NCBI GenBank assembly: GCA_963930655.1
Contig: OZ005604.1
Location: forward strand, 13,278,001-13,342,000
Length of the DNA stretch: 64,000 bases
From: Myrica gale
Taxonomy: Eukaryota; Streptophyta; Magnoliopsida; Fagales; Myricaceae
Direction: 5' to 3'
Shown here: positions 46,059-58,372 of the stretch, in pieces
Layout of the letters: every line of letters begins with the position of its first letter
Numbering within the stretch: the first letter of the stretch is position 1
Translations under genes and position numbers: made by a program
The notes under the pieces: model-generated
What the model was told of the DNA's origin: nothing
Databases searched by the model: none
What the model saw: only the letters and a program-made list of their open reading frames with translations

Positions 46059-47357
46059 CAAGGCCTATAAATATAATTGTTATATTCAAGGAGTTGATCA
46101 TCAGAACCTATTAGGGAAATCACAATAATGAGAGAGTGACATAAATCCCTCAGGAGGCAACACATCTGAGTTGTTGTTCTGAATTGTTGGAGCTTTAGAT
46201 TGGATCGTAAAGCGGTTTAAGGTTTGTAGGTTCCAATTCCTGTGTCAGGTATGGAATCGAATCTGAAATTGTAATCATAATCTTGGTTGATGTTTTGTCG
46301 AAAATATTTTGTTTGTTTATAGTTTAATTCCGCATAAACTATCAGTGGTATTAGAGCATTAGGTTCACATGATTACAATTGTTGAATTATATGAACCTTA
46401 TTAATTTTTTATGAAAAATTAAAAGCCTTCACGATTTTCTTTTGAAAATCACGTGTAAGAGAAAACTTTGTTTCTCTGTATATTATACGTATGTGATATG
46501 TTATTTTTACCGCTCATGGAAATCTTCTTGAAAAACGCATGAAGAGAAAAGAGTTTCTCCTCCCGAAAATGTTGTTGCCAGCTGTTTGGTGGGTGTCGTC
46601 GCTCTACTCGCCGGAGAAATTGGCCAGAGCCAGTGGCGTGGCATCCCTTCAGGCGGTGGTTGACGTCAGCAGCCATGGTGGCCTGCGAACCTCACCCAAT
46701 AACACCTGTGTAAGACACGGGTCTTAAGAGTTTTTTGGTGGTCAACTGCACGCCTAAAGGGGCGCAGTGGCCACCGAAGATTAGCCGCCGCCAGACCGGC
46801 CAGTGGCTGGCTAGAGGCCAGCCTTGCATTCCCGTAAGGGGCAAGTGGCGCCCAGGGCATTGTGATGCCCTGGGTCAAATGTTGGGCCAAACGGGTAGGG
46901 CAATTTTGCCCTGCCCGGCTAAGTAGCCCAGACTAAAAGTTGGGTTGGGTCGAATAAAAAAAAAAGGTTTTGGACTGGGTTTAGTACCCAGCCCAACCCA
47001 CGGGAAGCCTGGGCTTGGAGTCCAGTCCAAGCCCAAAGCTTGGGGCAAGCCGGGTTGTGAATCCAGCTCCCTGCCAAGCGGGCCAGTTTGACAGGTCCCA
47101 AGCCAAACCGGTTTGACCGGTCCGAACAGTTTGACCGGTTTAACCGAGAGAGAAAAAAAAGCAAGAATTTTTTCTTCAAATTTTGGGTGCTAAATAGGAT
47201 TAATTATAGTAATTTTTCCTATAGTCTCTTTTATCAATAAATGAGTGTTTTACTTGATTAAAATTGGTTGAAGCCAAAGCGGATAAAACCGATTTTAATT
47301 TTGTAAAATTTTCTTGTTTATCTTTTGGGAAGATAAGTGTCTACATCTTAGTGGGAG
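46059..47357 (+). repeat. Copia-2 first LTR tail, PBS and leader copy 1
   Basis: From 46059 this matches 47958-49150: the LTR tail, the TCAGTGGTATTAGAGCATTA PBS region, AGAAAAGAGTTTCTCCTCCCG, and a G/C-rich stretch with repeated CCCAGCCCAACCC and CCAAGCCC words. The matching part of copy 1 ends near 47220. The rest of an internal region is missing before the second LTR segment at 47358, so copy 1 carries no gag or pol. Confidence 0.7.
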
Positions 47358-49190
47358 TGTCTACTAAAATAGTGACATAACTCACAAGTATTTGGAACAC
47401 ACTTAGATAATGGAATGCACAAGCCAAATAAACGTAAGTGCTAAAATAGTACAAGATGTGTTTATTTAGGTAGGCCAAAAGAAAATCGAGAAACACAAAT
47501 ATTTTAAAATATTTTGCATATGATGTAAATTTTGATGAATAATATCTATTCGCCTTTACAAGATATGTACAATGAGTACCAAAATGGATTTATTGCTGCA
47601 TGTGAGGTAGAGATTCTCGATACCCATTTAGAATTTTATGAATAAAAATGTTATATTTCTCACTATTGTGATATATGTGATATATCTGTTTATTGTTCGA
47701 ATGGGTGGTACTACTAGGTATTCAAAAACCTTAATCAAATGGAAATATATGTGAATGATTTTGCAGATTCAAAATAACCTTTAATCCTTTGGCTAGGATT
47801 CTGGATGACAATCAGTTGACAGGACTGAATTATGTTGATGGACATGATTGTAATTAGTAGAAGACCTAATTGTATTAGAAGAAGAGTTCTTCAGTGTTAT
47901 CCTACGACTGGAATTTGAGATCCCTAAGGATCCTATGTCTCATGCTCTTTTCAGGGTTTTGCAAGGCCTATATATATAATTGTTATATTCAAGGGATTGA
48001 TCATCAGAACCTATTAGGAAAATCTCAATAATGAGACAGTGACATAAATCCCTAAGGAGGCAACACATCTGAGTTGCTTTTCTGAATTGTTGAAGCTTTG
48101 GATTGGATCGTAAAGCGGATTAAAGTTTGTAGGTTCCGAAATTCCTTTGTCAGGTATGGAATCGAATCTAAAATTGTAATCATAATCTTGGTTGATGTTT
48201 TGTCGAAAATATGTTGTTTGTTTATAGTTTAATTCTGCATAAACTATCAGTGGTATCAGAGCATTAGGTTCACATGATTACAATTGTTGGATTATATGAA
48301 CCTTATTAATTTTTATGAAAAATTAAAGGCCTTCACGATTTTCTTTTGAAAAATCACGGGTAAGAGAAAACTTTGTTTCTCTGTATATTATACGTATGTG
48401 ATATGTTGTGTTTTACCGTTCATGGAAATACTCTTGAAAAACACATGAAGAGAAAAGAGTTTCTCCTCCCGAAAATGTTGTCGCCAGCTCTTTGGTGGGT
48501 TGTCGTCGCTCTACTCGCTGGAGAAATTGGCCGGAACTACGCAAGAGCCAGCGGCGTGGCATCCCTTCAGGCAGTGGTCGACGTCAGCAGCCATGGTGGG
48601 CTGCGAACATCACCCAATAACACCCGTGTAAGACACGCGTGTTAAGAGTTTTTTGGTGGTCAGCCGCGACCTAAAGGGGCACAGCGGCCAGTGGCTGGCT
48701 AGAGGCCAGCCTTGCATTCCCGTAAGGGTCAAGCGGCGTCAGGGCATTGAGATGCCCTGGGTCAAATGTTGGGCCAAACGGGTAGGGCAATTTTACCCTA
48801 CTCGGTTCAGTAGCCCAGCCCAAAAGTTTGACTGGGTCGAATAAAAAAAAAGGTTTTGGACTGGGTTTAGAACGCAGCCCAACCCGCGGGAAGGCTGGGC
48901 TTGGAGTAAAATCCAAGCCCAAAGCTTGGGGCAAGCCAGGTTGTGAACCCAGCCCCCTGCCACGCGGGCTGGTTTGACTGGTCTGGGGAATGAACGGTCA
49001 GACCGGTCCAGAGCCAAACAGGTTTCACCGGTTTGACCTGTCAACGGTTGACCGAGAAAAAAAATGAAGACTTTTTTCTTCCAATTTTGGGTGCTAAATA
49101 GGATTAAATATAGTAATTTTTCCTATGGTCTCTATTATCAATAAATGAGAGTTTTACTTTTGTTCTCTTTGCCGATAAGATCGGTTTGTT
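47358..49190 (+). repeat. Copia-2 second LTR, PBS and leader copy 2
   Basis: A purine-rich TTAGTGGGAG just left of TGTCTACTAAAATAG suggests an LTR start at 47358. The shared LTR region begins about 47825 (GATTGTAATTAGTAGAAG). PBS lies near 48252 and the leader extends to about 49150, followed by gag. A short frame at 48373-48645 (MKRKEFLLPK in both leaders) recurs in both leader copies but has no known motif; I do not call it a gene. Confidence 0.65.
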
Positions 49191-49865
49191 CTAACATCTG
49201 AAACACCTGAGCTTGCCCTGGACAATTCCACTGAGGAAGAAAAGAAAGTCTTTAATAAGTGGCATGATGATGATAATATGACATAGTGTTATATTATGGC
49301 TTCAATCTTAAATGTTTTGCAGAAAAATTGTGAGGTCGTACCTACACCTGCAGGCATTTTGTTGCATCTCCAAGAAATGTTTTGAGAGTAGAGCAGATCT
49401 GCTAGGCAGAGTGCTATGAAGAATCTGATGTCCACCAAAATGGTGGAAGGGAGCCCAGTTCGGGATCATGTCTTGAAGATGATTTCTTTCATCAACGAAC
49501 TGGATTTTTTGGAAGCTGAGATGGATAGTGACACAAAAGTTGATGCCATTCTTTCATCTCTGCCAGATTCTTTCAATTAGTTTGTCCTTAACTACAATAT
49601 GCACAAGATGAGTGTGACATTGTCAGAGCTGCTCAATATGTGGCAGTCAGCTCAAGATCTCATCAAGAAGGACAAACTTACGATGGGGACGGGTGCAACT
49701 GTTGCAGCGACCGCCATCGGAGTGTTTAGTTTAGAATTATCGAATAATAAAATTTTGATTCTAGAAGATTGTCTTTATGTTCCAGAAGTACGTAGAAATT
49801 TGATTTCTGTTTCGAAACTTGTTTTATCTGGATATTCATTTTTTTCAATTCAAAACTCGTTATAA
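49190..49865 (+). pseudogene. Copia-2 gag and protease-region remnant
   Basis: The gag reads KWHDDDNMT, then CYIMASILNVLQKNCEVVP, LLHLQEMF, ALVRDHVLKMISF-like sequence and FVLNYNMHKMSVTLSELLN, interrupted by several TAG/TGA stops. From about 49680 it jumps into LSNNKILILEDCLYVPEVRR and NLISVSKLVLSGY, the strand after the protease active site. The zinc knuckle and the DSG active site have been lost in between, so this is a deletion joint. Confidence 0.78.
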
Positions 49866-49989
49866 AGTTTCAAAATAAATTTGTTGCTTCTAGAATTATT
49901 TATGATAGTCTTTATCTTTTAAATGTTGATAATTTTTTGAATAATGTTGAGAATGATGATTCTAGTGTGTTATCCCTTAAGAGGAAGAG

Positions 49990-51052
49990 GGATGTTAATC
50001 CAACCTAATTGTGGCATCTAAGATTTGTTCATGCCAATATTGATAGGATCAATAGATTGGTAAGGGATGAGCCTTTGCGATTTCTGAAAATTGAGCCCTA
50101 TCCAATCTGTGAGCCCTGCTTGTAAGGAAAGATGACCAAAAGTCCTTGTACAGGAAAAGGAATAAGAGCCACATTTGTATTAGGATTAATACATACTGAT
50201 GTTTGTGGTCCCTTCAACCACATGACAAGATGAGGTTTCTCTTATTTCATTACTTTCATTGATGATTATTCCAGGTATGGTTATCTATACCTGATGAAGC
50301 ATAAATCAGAATCTTTTGAAAAGTTCAAGGAATTCCACAATGAAGTCGAGAAACAGATTGGAAAGTCCATTAAAATGGTTCGCTCCGATAGGGGAGGCGA
50401 ATACGTCTTGGATGATTTTAAAGTTTATTTTAAAGATAATGGAATCATATCTCAACTCACACCACCAGGCACACCATAACATAATGGTGTTGCAGAGAGA
50501 AGGAATATTACCCTATTGGATATGGTTCGTTCCATGATGAGCATATCTGAGTTGTCTATATCATTTTGGGGACATGCTTTGGAGACCGTTGTTTACTTGT
50601 TAAACAAGATCCCTACAAAATCAGTTCCTAATACCCCATATGAGTTATGGACTGGCAAGAAGCCAAGTGTTAATCATTTTATGATATGGGGTTGTCCAGC
50701 TCAGGTTAAAAGGTTTAATGTGGATAAGCTGGGATCAAGGACTGATAGATGCCTATTTGTAGGTTATCCCAAAATGACTACTGGTTTCTGCTTTTATAAT
50801 CCTAATGAAAACAAAGTGTTTGTTAGTAGAAATGCTACTTTTCTTGAAGAGGATTATAGTTTGAATGAAACCGAGAGTAGAGTTGCTCTTGATGAGCAAG
50901 ATAGTACAGTGACTGAGCAAAATGAGAACAATGAGGATCAAGTGGTTGTTCCCACTGATCAAAGTGAACGTGTTGAGACATAGGAGCCTCGTCGTAGTAA
51001 AAAGATTATAAGACCTCCAGTAAAATTCAATTTGTTAAATGAGATTTACTAA
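49990..51052 (+). pseudogene. Copia-2 integrase
   Basis: LWHLRFVHANIDRINRLVRD and CEPCL give the zinc-binding start (HHCC). The core follows with HTDVCGPFN, YFITFIDDYSRYGYLYLMKH, SDRGGEYVLDDFKVYFKDNG and QLTPPGTP. The three catalytic positions (D in HTD, D in FIDD, E in the core) can be located but stops lie between them (about 50123, 50231 and 50477). The C-terminal part is [20 protein letters not shown] and [20 protein letters not shown], standard for plant copia integrases. Acidic linker to RT ends near 51050. Confidence 0.85.
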
Positions 51053-51697
51053 ATGGAATCTGAGAGACTGGAGATTGATCCTTGTGGTTATACAGAGGCT
51101 GTTAATGACAAAGATACTAAGCATTGGCATGTGGACATGGAATCAGAGATGGACTCCATGTATTCCAACAAGGTATGGACCTTGATAGACAAACGAGAAG
51201 GCATTAAGCCAATAGGTTGCAAATGGGTCTACAAAAGGAAACTTGGACCAATAGGAAAGGTAGATAGCTTTAAAGCTAGGCTGGTGGCAAAAGGGTATAC
51301 TCAAAAGGCTGGTATTGATTATGAGGAAACTTTTTCACCAGTAGCCATGCTAAAGTCCATAAGGATTCTATTAGCGATTGCGGCATACTATAATTATGAG
51401 ATATGACAGATGGATGTGAAAACCGCATTTTTGAATGGGTACATCCATGAAGAAATTTATATGGACCAGTCAGAAGGTTTCATATCTCGGGAAAATGAAT
51501 CGAAGGTGTGCAAATTGGAGAAATCCATTTATGGCCTAAATCAAGCATCACGTTGTTGGAACATCCGTTTTGACGAGTCAATCAAAATGTTTGGTTTCTC
51601 ACAAAACATGGATGAACCTTGTGTCTTGAAGATGGTTAGTGGGAGTGCTATTACCTTTTTGGTTCTTTATGTGGATGACTTACTATTAGCCCAAGGT
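51053..51697 (+). pseudogene. Copia-2 reverse transcriptase, part 1
   Basis: The frame has IKPIGCKWVYKRKLGPIGKV, SFKARLVAKGYTQKAGIDYE and ETFSPVAMLKSIRILLAIAA. A TGA follows near 51404, then QMDVKTAFLNGYIHEEIYMD, LEKSIYGLNQASRCWNIRFD and the catalytic FLVLYVDDLLL. The insertion at 51698 separates this from the rest of RT. Both aspartates of YVDD are intact. Confidence 0.87.
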
Positions 51698-53413
51698 TGT
51701 TTTACAAACAATCTATAAATGATTTTGATGATAACAAAATATTCTAAGTTTAAAAGACTTTTAGATTTTACATTGTCAATCCAAAATTTCCAATTTGTAT
51801 TTCAAAAGGATTGAGGTTTCACTCACTAAAATATTTCTAAGTGCACTTGAACACCATTACACAAGTTGATAAGATCAATTTTTCATATTGTAGGTGTTTA
51901 AAGAAGTTTTTGAATGGATTGAACACTTTGAAGTTGCTGAAAAACTCTCCAGCACTTATAAGTGTCGACACATTGAGTGATGGTGTGTCGACATATTGCA
52001 CTTACTCCAGAATGTTGAATTCATGGTGTCAACACATTGGACCATAGTGTCGACACATTGCACTAACACCCGGGACAAGATTTCCAGACTATTTTAATGT
52101 GTCAGCACATACCACCAATGTGTCGACACATTGTACTGTCTCCAGAGAGTAATATTTCAGAACAAGTTTTAATGTGTTAGCACATACCCATGTGTCGACA
52201 CAGTGCGAATTTGCAGAAATTCTGGAACAACGCCAGATCACTCAAAATGGTTCAACATGGTCTCAAATGACCTCCAACGGCTCTCTAACTTTACAAGAAG
52301 ACCCTTAATGACCGTTGAAGACCTAAGGGCTATAAGAAGAAAAAGATGGGGAGAGAAAGAAGAAGCTCGATCAAAATCGCAATATCTAGAGAGAGAAAAA
52401 ACCAAGATCCAAAGGAAATCCATTTGCTGGTTACTTCAAGTCCGGAGTTCTCATTGTCAAAGCTTCTCCTTTTGCTCATCATTGAAAACTCAGCATTCAA
52501 AAGGAGAGAAATTTCTTGAAGAAGAGGGAGACTTGCATAATCATTCAAAATCTACCTCCGATAGAGAGAGAAAGCAAGCAAGATCCAAAGTTTTCATTTG
52601 TTTATTCTTCCAAGATCAAAGCTCTCATTCTTCAATACTCTTCTATTGCTCATCATTGACGACCTTGCCTCCAAAGAGAGAGATTTCTTGAAAAAGGGAC
52701 AACACACTTGCAAGGCAAAAAGGCTTTGTACTCACACCTTCCAAACTTTAGCTTTCCTTTGATAATCTTGTCTTCTTGCACTCTATTGAGCTTTCTACTT
52801 GGTTATTTGGCTTAGAGAGTCATTCTACATTTTGTGCCTCATTTGCTCATTTGGCTAAGAGAGCCATTCCATATTTATGTGCCTCATTTGCTCATTCGGC
52901 TTAGAGAGCCTTCATTGTACCCATCTGTTGTAAAACATTTGAGTGTTGGGAAAACACTTGATCCTACTTGTGAGAGTAGAAAAATCTTCTAGGTTGTGAG
53001 GATTTGTGAGAGTGAGTTAAAGTGTAAGCTTGAAAAACACTTTGTAAAGGTTCCTTAGCACCCGGGAAGCTAAGGTGTATTTGCTATTTGGAGAATAGAG
53101 GAGGAAGCCCAAGGAAGTCAATAGCCTTGGGGGTGGACATAAGCACGTGTTTGGCGCCGAACCACCTAAAAACTACGGTGTCATTTCTCTTAACTCTATC
53201 TCTCTCATTAATCGTTTCATACTCATACTTGTAGAGTTTTATGCCTTATCAAATTGCTTATATTTCACATAGCAATAGACACTTTTAGATCAACATTGTT
53301 ATTTGTTAAAGATTGATAGTTTTCAGATCTGCATATTTACTCAAAAAGTGTTAAGTATTTGAAAAACTCAATTCACCCCCCTCTTTGGGTTGTTATTTAG
53401 ACTCACACATACA
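51698..53413 (+). mobile_element. LTR-like insertion (about 1.7 kb) in copia-2 RT, probable solo LTR
   Basis: RT sequence stops after YVDDLLL and resumes at about 53419 with IGNNVGALSSVKMW. The insert begins TGTTTTACAAACAATC, with ATGATTTTGATGATAACAAA shortly after, and ends with AATTCACCCCCCTCTTTGGG and ACACATACA, a combination typical of long copia-type LTR ends. No clear TSD could be matched, and a few extra bases lie at both joints, so the borders are approximate. A cluster of TGTCGACACA palindromes lies at 51963-52205. Confidence 0.6.
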
Positions 53414-53661
53414 ACTCATTGGGAATAATGTAGGGGCTTTGTCATCTGTGAAAATGTGGTTGTCTAACCAATTTTTAAAGAAAGACCTTGGGGGAAGTAT
53501 CCTACATACTCGAGATCAAAGTATTTAGAGACCGAAAGAAGAGATTATTGGATCTCTCACAGGTCAATTATATTGACAGGATATTGGCTAGATTTAGCAT
53601 GATAAATTTCAATAAAGAGTTTCTACCATTTAAACATGTAATTCATCTCTCTAAGCAAATG
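53414..53661 (+). pseudogene. Copia-2 reverse transcriptase, part 2
   Basis: The frame resumes with IGNNVGALSSVKMWLSNQF, then KKDLGEVSYILEIKVFRDRK, LLDLSQVNYIDRILARFSM and FKHVIHLSKQMC, with one frameshift at the GGGGGAAG stretch (about 53490). It is cut off by the 3' LTR of gypsy-2. RNase H is not present in the window. Confidence 0.8.
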
Positions 53662-56231
53662 TGTCACGCCCCGAATGCTATCCCAAAGGGCCAATGATAG
53701 CCGCGAGCAATCTCGAAAGAATACTACAGTGAACTTAACCTTAACTTAAGTCTATAACATACACTTATGAGAGATATGGGCCAAGGGAATCTACATAAAC
53801 TTCAACTTGCACAAAACGACTAATATGAGTAAGCATCTTAATTACATGTCATAAATAAAACACTTCCTAATTGACAGACCACATTGGTCAATAGTCGCCA
53901 ACATCTCAAAAATACATGGAGAGCCTTCCTCTCAAGATAAGTAGTCCACAAGACTGCTTTCACCTGGAACATCTGGAATGATACAATTTAAAAACTCATG
54001 AGTCAAAAGTCTCAGTAAGGGAATATGAACTTGTAAACATGAACTTGGAAACATGAGCTTGTAAACATGAACTTGTAAATCATGAATGATCGTGAATCTT
54101 GATGTGCATGTATGCTTCATGTTTGCATATGCACATGCACTTGATCTTGAAAACATATACTTGAACTTGTAATGATACTTGATCTTTGAAAAGAATCATT
54201 TCTTATCTTGTGGGCTACATACGCTTAATTTAACCCATGAAGTCAGGGTTGTGCGTTCCCATTGGAACCGTCCCCTTTTTCCCTCGGAGACATAACATCT
54301 GGTCGAGCTAGCCCTTGACGTGGCTCCAGGCCTGATGGCTAGACACGACCCTTGGAAGTCCACACCTTCTCGCATTCGTCCTTCAGTGTGGTTGCACTTA
54401 CCTCGAGGACTACCCATCTTTCTCGCATTCATCCTTCGGTATGGGTGCCCTTAGGTATCATCCATCTTCTCGCATTCGTCCTTCGGAGTGGATGCACCTT
54501 CTTTATGGTACGGTACCGACCAAAGCCCCTTAACGTAACTTGTCATAAAATTCTTTCATACTTTCATTTGCACAAAAACTTCTTTTTCTTTCAAGAAATC
54601 ATGCTTATGTCATGTCATGCTTGATAACAATGAGTGTTCATGCTTGATAACAATGTCATGCTTGATCATGAAAAATCATGTTGTGTATCATTCCAGTTTT
54701 CATAAAAACGTAAGTTCCCACTTACCTTGATCCTCCTGAAATTCAAGTGGTGTTTTGCCTACAAGCGAGTTAAATACGTTACTTAGACACTCATGCAACT
54801 AGTCAAATAGACATATAAAAATACTTATAAACGTTTTCGGTTTTCCAAATTTCATATCCTTGAAATTATGACTTCACTTACAAAAGAACATGTCAAACCA
54901 AAATTATTCACATCTATATATCAAGTGTTATAACAACAACCTTTCAACAACATTAAGGATATACATTTCCTAATTTCACATGCAACTAGTCTATAATCAC
55001 AAGAATATCATCCAACATGTTTCTCAAGCTTCAACAACTCAAATCAGTGGCTTCAAATATTAATATTCAAACTCAAATCACGATAATTACAACAACTAAC
55101 TTACATTCAACAAATCTCAAGATTCGGCCATCAACCAACCTACATGCATGCTAATATCCAACATCAAACCCAAATCATCACTTCCTTCAACATAGCCCAA
55201 AACCGTGGCCTTCAATCCCTTCCTCCATCAACAAAATCTCAAGAAATCGGTTCACAAAATCTCCATCAGCAAGTACACAATAACAGCAACCAAGAATCAT
55301 GCCAAAACCAAACTTCCATGCAATATTTTTCTAAAACAAGAGTACCTTACCTTAGGGGTTTCGACTGGACTCAAGAGGTGGCTAAATAACACCTATATGA
55401 AGACATCCATAGTAAGAGTTTGAAGAAGAAAAAGAGTTCATAGTGGAAGGAATGCCAAAATGACCAAATCTTCCTTACCTTGACCTGATTTCCTTGGATT
55501 TCTTCTCTCCCTTATTCGGTTTCTCCTTCTCCGTCTCTCGGGTTCTCTCTTTCTCTCTTCTCTTATGCGACTGAGATGAGTGTGTGTCTGAAAAGCAAGA
55601 GTGAAATGAGGTGAGTGATGTGAGTGTGGCGTGAAGTGCAAGGGTAAGGCTGAATGTAGCCTAATTCACGTCCAAAAGAAAAAGGGAAGAAAAGTTTTAC
55701 TTGCATCACCCATGTGACATGGTCGGCTCATTTAATGCCTTGTCTTTTCTCTCTTTCATTTCTTTGCCTCACTAAGCCTTTCACGTGAATTTTCTTCCAG
55801 CCCACTCTTACTTTTCAGCCTACATTTACTCTTCTTTCTTTGCCATTCACGTGAATCACCATTTACTTCTCTTTGAATTTCTTTTATTTTCTTTGGCTTT
55901 CTCTCTTTCACGTGAACCACAAGCCTTGCACGCTAAATAGTCATTTAATCCACCTAGTAAAGATGAAGGCCACCTAATGAAGGCAATAGATAATTGACAT
56001 GCACTTAAAATTCACAATCACAATTTAATATAAAAAAATGAAATTGCTTAGAGAAATTCAGCGACTATAAGATATAATGAAATGCATTTTAAATATCCTT
56101 GACATTAAAACTTAATAATTCATTGTCATATCATTAAATTTCTTACAATGGGCCAAAAAACACCCCCCAAAAATTCAATTCAAGAACAAGTACGTAAGCC
56201 TAAATAGCACAATGACATTTGGGGTCTCACA
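53662..56231 (-). repeat. 3' LTR of gypsy-2
   Basis: 2570 bp, ending on the plus strand GGGGTCTCACA, so the minus strand runs TGTGAGACCCC to GGGGCGTGACA. It shares the terminal sequences and the TTCTCGCATTCGTCCTTCGG block (54365-54490) with the giant solo LTRs. Open frames inside are shadows. Confidence 0.85.
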
Positions 56232-56246
56232 TCCTCCCCTCCTTAA
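56232..56246 (-). other. Polypurine tract of gypsy-2
   Basis: On the minus strand TTAAGGAGGGGAGGA abuts the 3' LTR. Confidence 0.75.
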
Positions 56247-56249
56247 TAA

Positions 56250-56814
56250 AATTTCGTCCCCGAAATTTCTCTACCACCAGTAGTTTTGTGTTGAGTGTGA
56301 GTGCGCAGGATCATAAGAATGGGGGCGAATATTCGTGCTTGCCCCACTACTGATTTCTCCCTGGTAAATGTGGTCTGGGGAGTTACTCCCAGTCCATGAG
56401 TGAGACATGGTCGCGTGGGTCTGTTCCTCTAGGCTAGGGTCATGGACTACATTTTTCGGTGGTTCACGGTATCTCGGTCTAGAGTCTACTTCCTGTGAAG
56501 GAAGATGGGTTTCGGAAATGACATCTTGCGCCCTAATCCTTCTTCGATGTCTTCTTTTACAACACCGTCTATGTGTACATTCATGTAATGGACTGTTTCT
56601 CCTAGGTTCCTCTTACTGATCTCTGCCTATACTAGGTAAAGGGTCATCTTCCATAGGGTCTTCTATCGGAGCCTCTACTGGATCCTCTACTCGATCCTCC
56701 TCTGGGTCCTCCTCTGCCTATACTAGGTAAAGGGTCCTATTCCATAGGGTCTTCTACCGGAGCATCTACTGGATCCTCTACTCGATCCTCCTCTGGGTCC
56801 TCCTCTGGATCCTC
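56250..56814 (-). pseudogene. Acidic/arginine-rich frame between pol and 3' LTR of gypsy-2
   Basis: On the minus strand the sequence near 56814-56640 reads EDPEEDPEEDRVEDPV and a repeat of it. It is followed by IEDPMEDDPLPSIG, a stop, and a basic stretch HRRCCKRRHRRRIR. A unit of about 96 bp (GCCTATACTAGGTAAAGGGT) is duplicated in tandem (about 56625-56810), and the duplication puts the copies in different frames. It could be the remains of an extra ORF downstream of pol or part of a displaced gag. I do not recognise the family. Confidence 0.4.
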
Positions 56815-57224
56815 TGTCATACCCCACATGCATATTGTTTATGCTCTCTTGTTTGTCTGTAGTAATGAGATTAGGGAATATTTAGTGACTAAGAGAGATT
56901 ATTTAGTACTTGAGATACTCAGTTCAAACCCTTGATTAGGATATAATTTAGTTAGATTTGGAGTTCATGTGCAACTAGGTTTTTGTTCAGAATGTTGAGG
57001 AGCTCGTATTGGATCAATAAAATTTTTTAAGCAAGTAGGACGTTTTTGTCTCGAAAACTGAATCATATGATTTTTATTCTTTTAATATGTTGGGGGATCA
57101 TCCACAAGGTTATAGTTCAAATTTAAAGACTTTTTATTTTTCAAAAGCAAGTAGGACGTTTTTTTAGGAAGCAAGTAGGTTGATTAGTGAACATCATTGG
57201 AATTTGAGGATTAGCGAAACTTAG

Positions 57225-57535
57225 CCAATGAATTATGGATAGAGATGAATTATGGATCAAGATGAATTGTGGATAGAGATGAATTATGGATCGAGGTGAA
57301 TTGTGGATAGAGATGAATTATGGATAGAGATGAATTTGTGGATAGAGATAAATTATGGATATAGATGAATTGTGGATAGAGATGACTTGTGGATAGAGAT
57401 AAATTGTGGATAAAGATAAATTGTGGATAGAGATGAATTGCAGATGAAGATGAATACTGGATAAAGATGACTTGTTGATAGAGATGACTTGTGGATATAG
57501 ATAAAATTGTGGATAGAAATGATACCTAGGAAGCA
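57225..57535. repeat. Minisatellite of about 21-bp units
   Basis: Degenerate tandem copies of GGATAGAGATGAATTGT (with TATGGA/TGTGGA variants) follow one another for about 300 bp. On the minus strand this yields a meaningless isoleucine-histidine-serine repeat. Confidence 0.8.
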
Positions 57536-58372
57536 CGAAAATTCAAAGCTAGAAGCACGACAAATCGATGCAAGAAGCACGACACAAAAAACTATAACCT
57601 AGGAAGCACGAAGTGTCGACCACCGTGAACCTAGGCGGCGACTCATCAAACCTATAAGGAGAATTTCGGCCATAGCCTTGCCATGCAGCTGCTGTAGGTT
57701 GCTAGGTGTCAAGAGTAGAGAAATGTAGCCAAGTGACTCGCCAAAGCTAGCCTAGCTAGGCTGGACACGTGTCGGAATGCAACCGGTCATGTTTTCCTAT
57801 AAATAAGGGTGGATTTTGACGTTTGAAAAGTACACAATTGAATCTGAATTTTTGTGAGTTAAATCTTGAGAGAAAGAGTGAAGTGAAGTTGGAGAAAGAG
57901 GAGGAAAGAGATTAGTGAAGATTCGGCTTCATTAGAGGTAGAGTTTAGTTCGGTTATCCTTGATTTCGACTCAAGAGTTGTCAAGATGATTTGTGAATAT
58001 TTTGTAGTTCTTTTCTTCAACATCTCTTGTTGTTCTTAGCATTGTTCTATTCTTTCTAGTGTTCTTGATGTTCTTCGTGTTCTTGATGAAGAACAAGCTT
58101 GTCTTTTCGAAAAAGTACTATTGTCAAAATTCGATTCATTTTCAAATTCTTTTTCTACTTTGATCCGATTCTTTTCAAAACTTCTTCCAAAAGTTGTTTT
58201 TCAAAGCTTCAACATATGTCTTTCCTTCTGATTTCAACATTTTTATGTCAAAATTAGTATTTTCTACGTAGTGATTAAGTCGGTTTTTAACCGAGAAATC
58301 AAAGTGTTATTTTTGCCTTCACAACATTTTCCTTTGAGAAATGTTTTATAATGTTTTGATGATGGAAACAAG

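Larger units (their letters stand above)
41758..53661 (+). mobile_element. Ty1/copia element (copia-2), duplicated leader, three internal interruptions
   Basis: LTR-like sequence starting TGTTAGAATTATG at 41758 overlaps the GLR end. It is cut at 42033 by a solo LTR, resumes at 46059 and runs to a PBS (GTGGTATTAGAGC, about 46347). A leader, a second LTR segment (47358 to about 48240), a second PBS (GTGGTATCAGAGC, about 48252), a second leader and then gag, integrase and RT follow. RT is split by an LTR-like insertion at 51698 and ends at 53661 where gypsy-2 begins. The remainder is outside the window or lost. Stops interrupt most domains. The left border is inference: homology between the two LTR copies is clear only from about 41890. 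Confidence 0.75.

Noticed and set aside
46539-48645. MKRKEFLLPK frames repeated in two places
   Set aside because: The repetition is explained by the duplicated copia-2 leader. The frames differ in length and end and show no domain.
52203-52691. 162-residue frame in the LTR-like insertion
   Set aside because: It lies within an LTR-like sequence, is rich in Lys/Glu/Ser from low-complexity AGAGAGA tracts and has no domain.
57225-57535. Possible CRISPR-like array because of regular repeats
   Set aside because: The repeats are contiguous and degenerate without unique spacers, in a plant nuclear context. It is a minisatellite.
57318-57580. Histidine/serine/isoleucine-rich minus frames
   Set aside because: They are translations of the 21-bp minisatellite.
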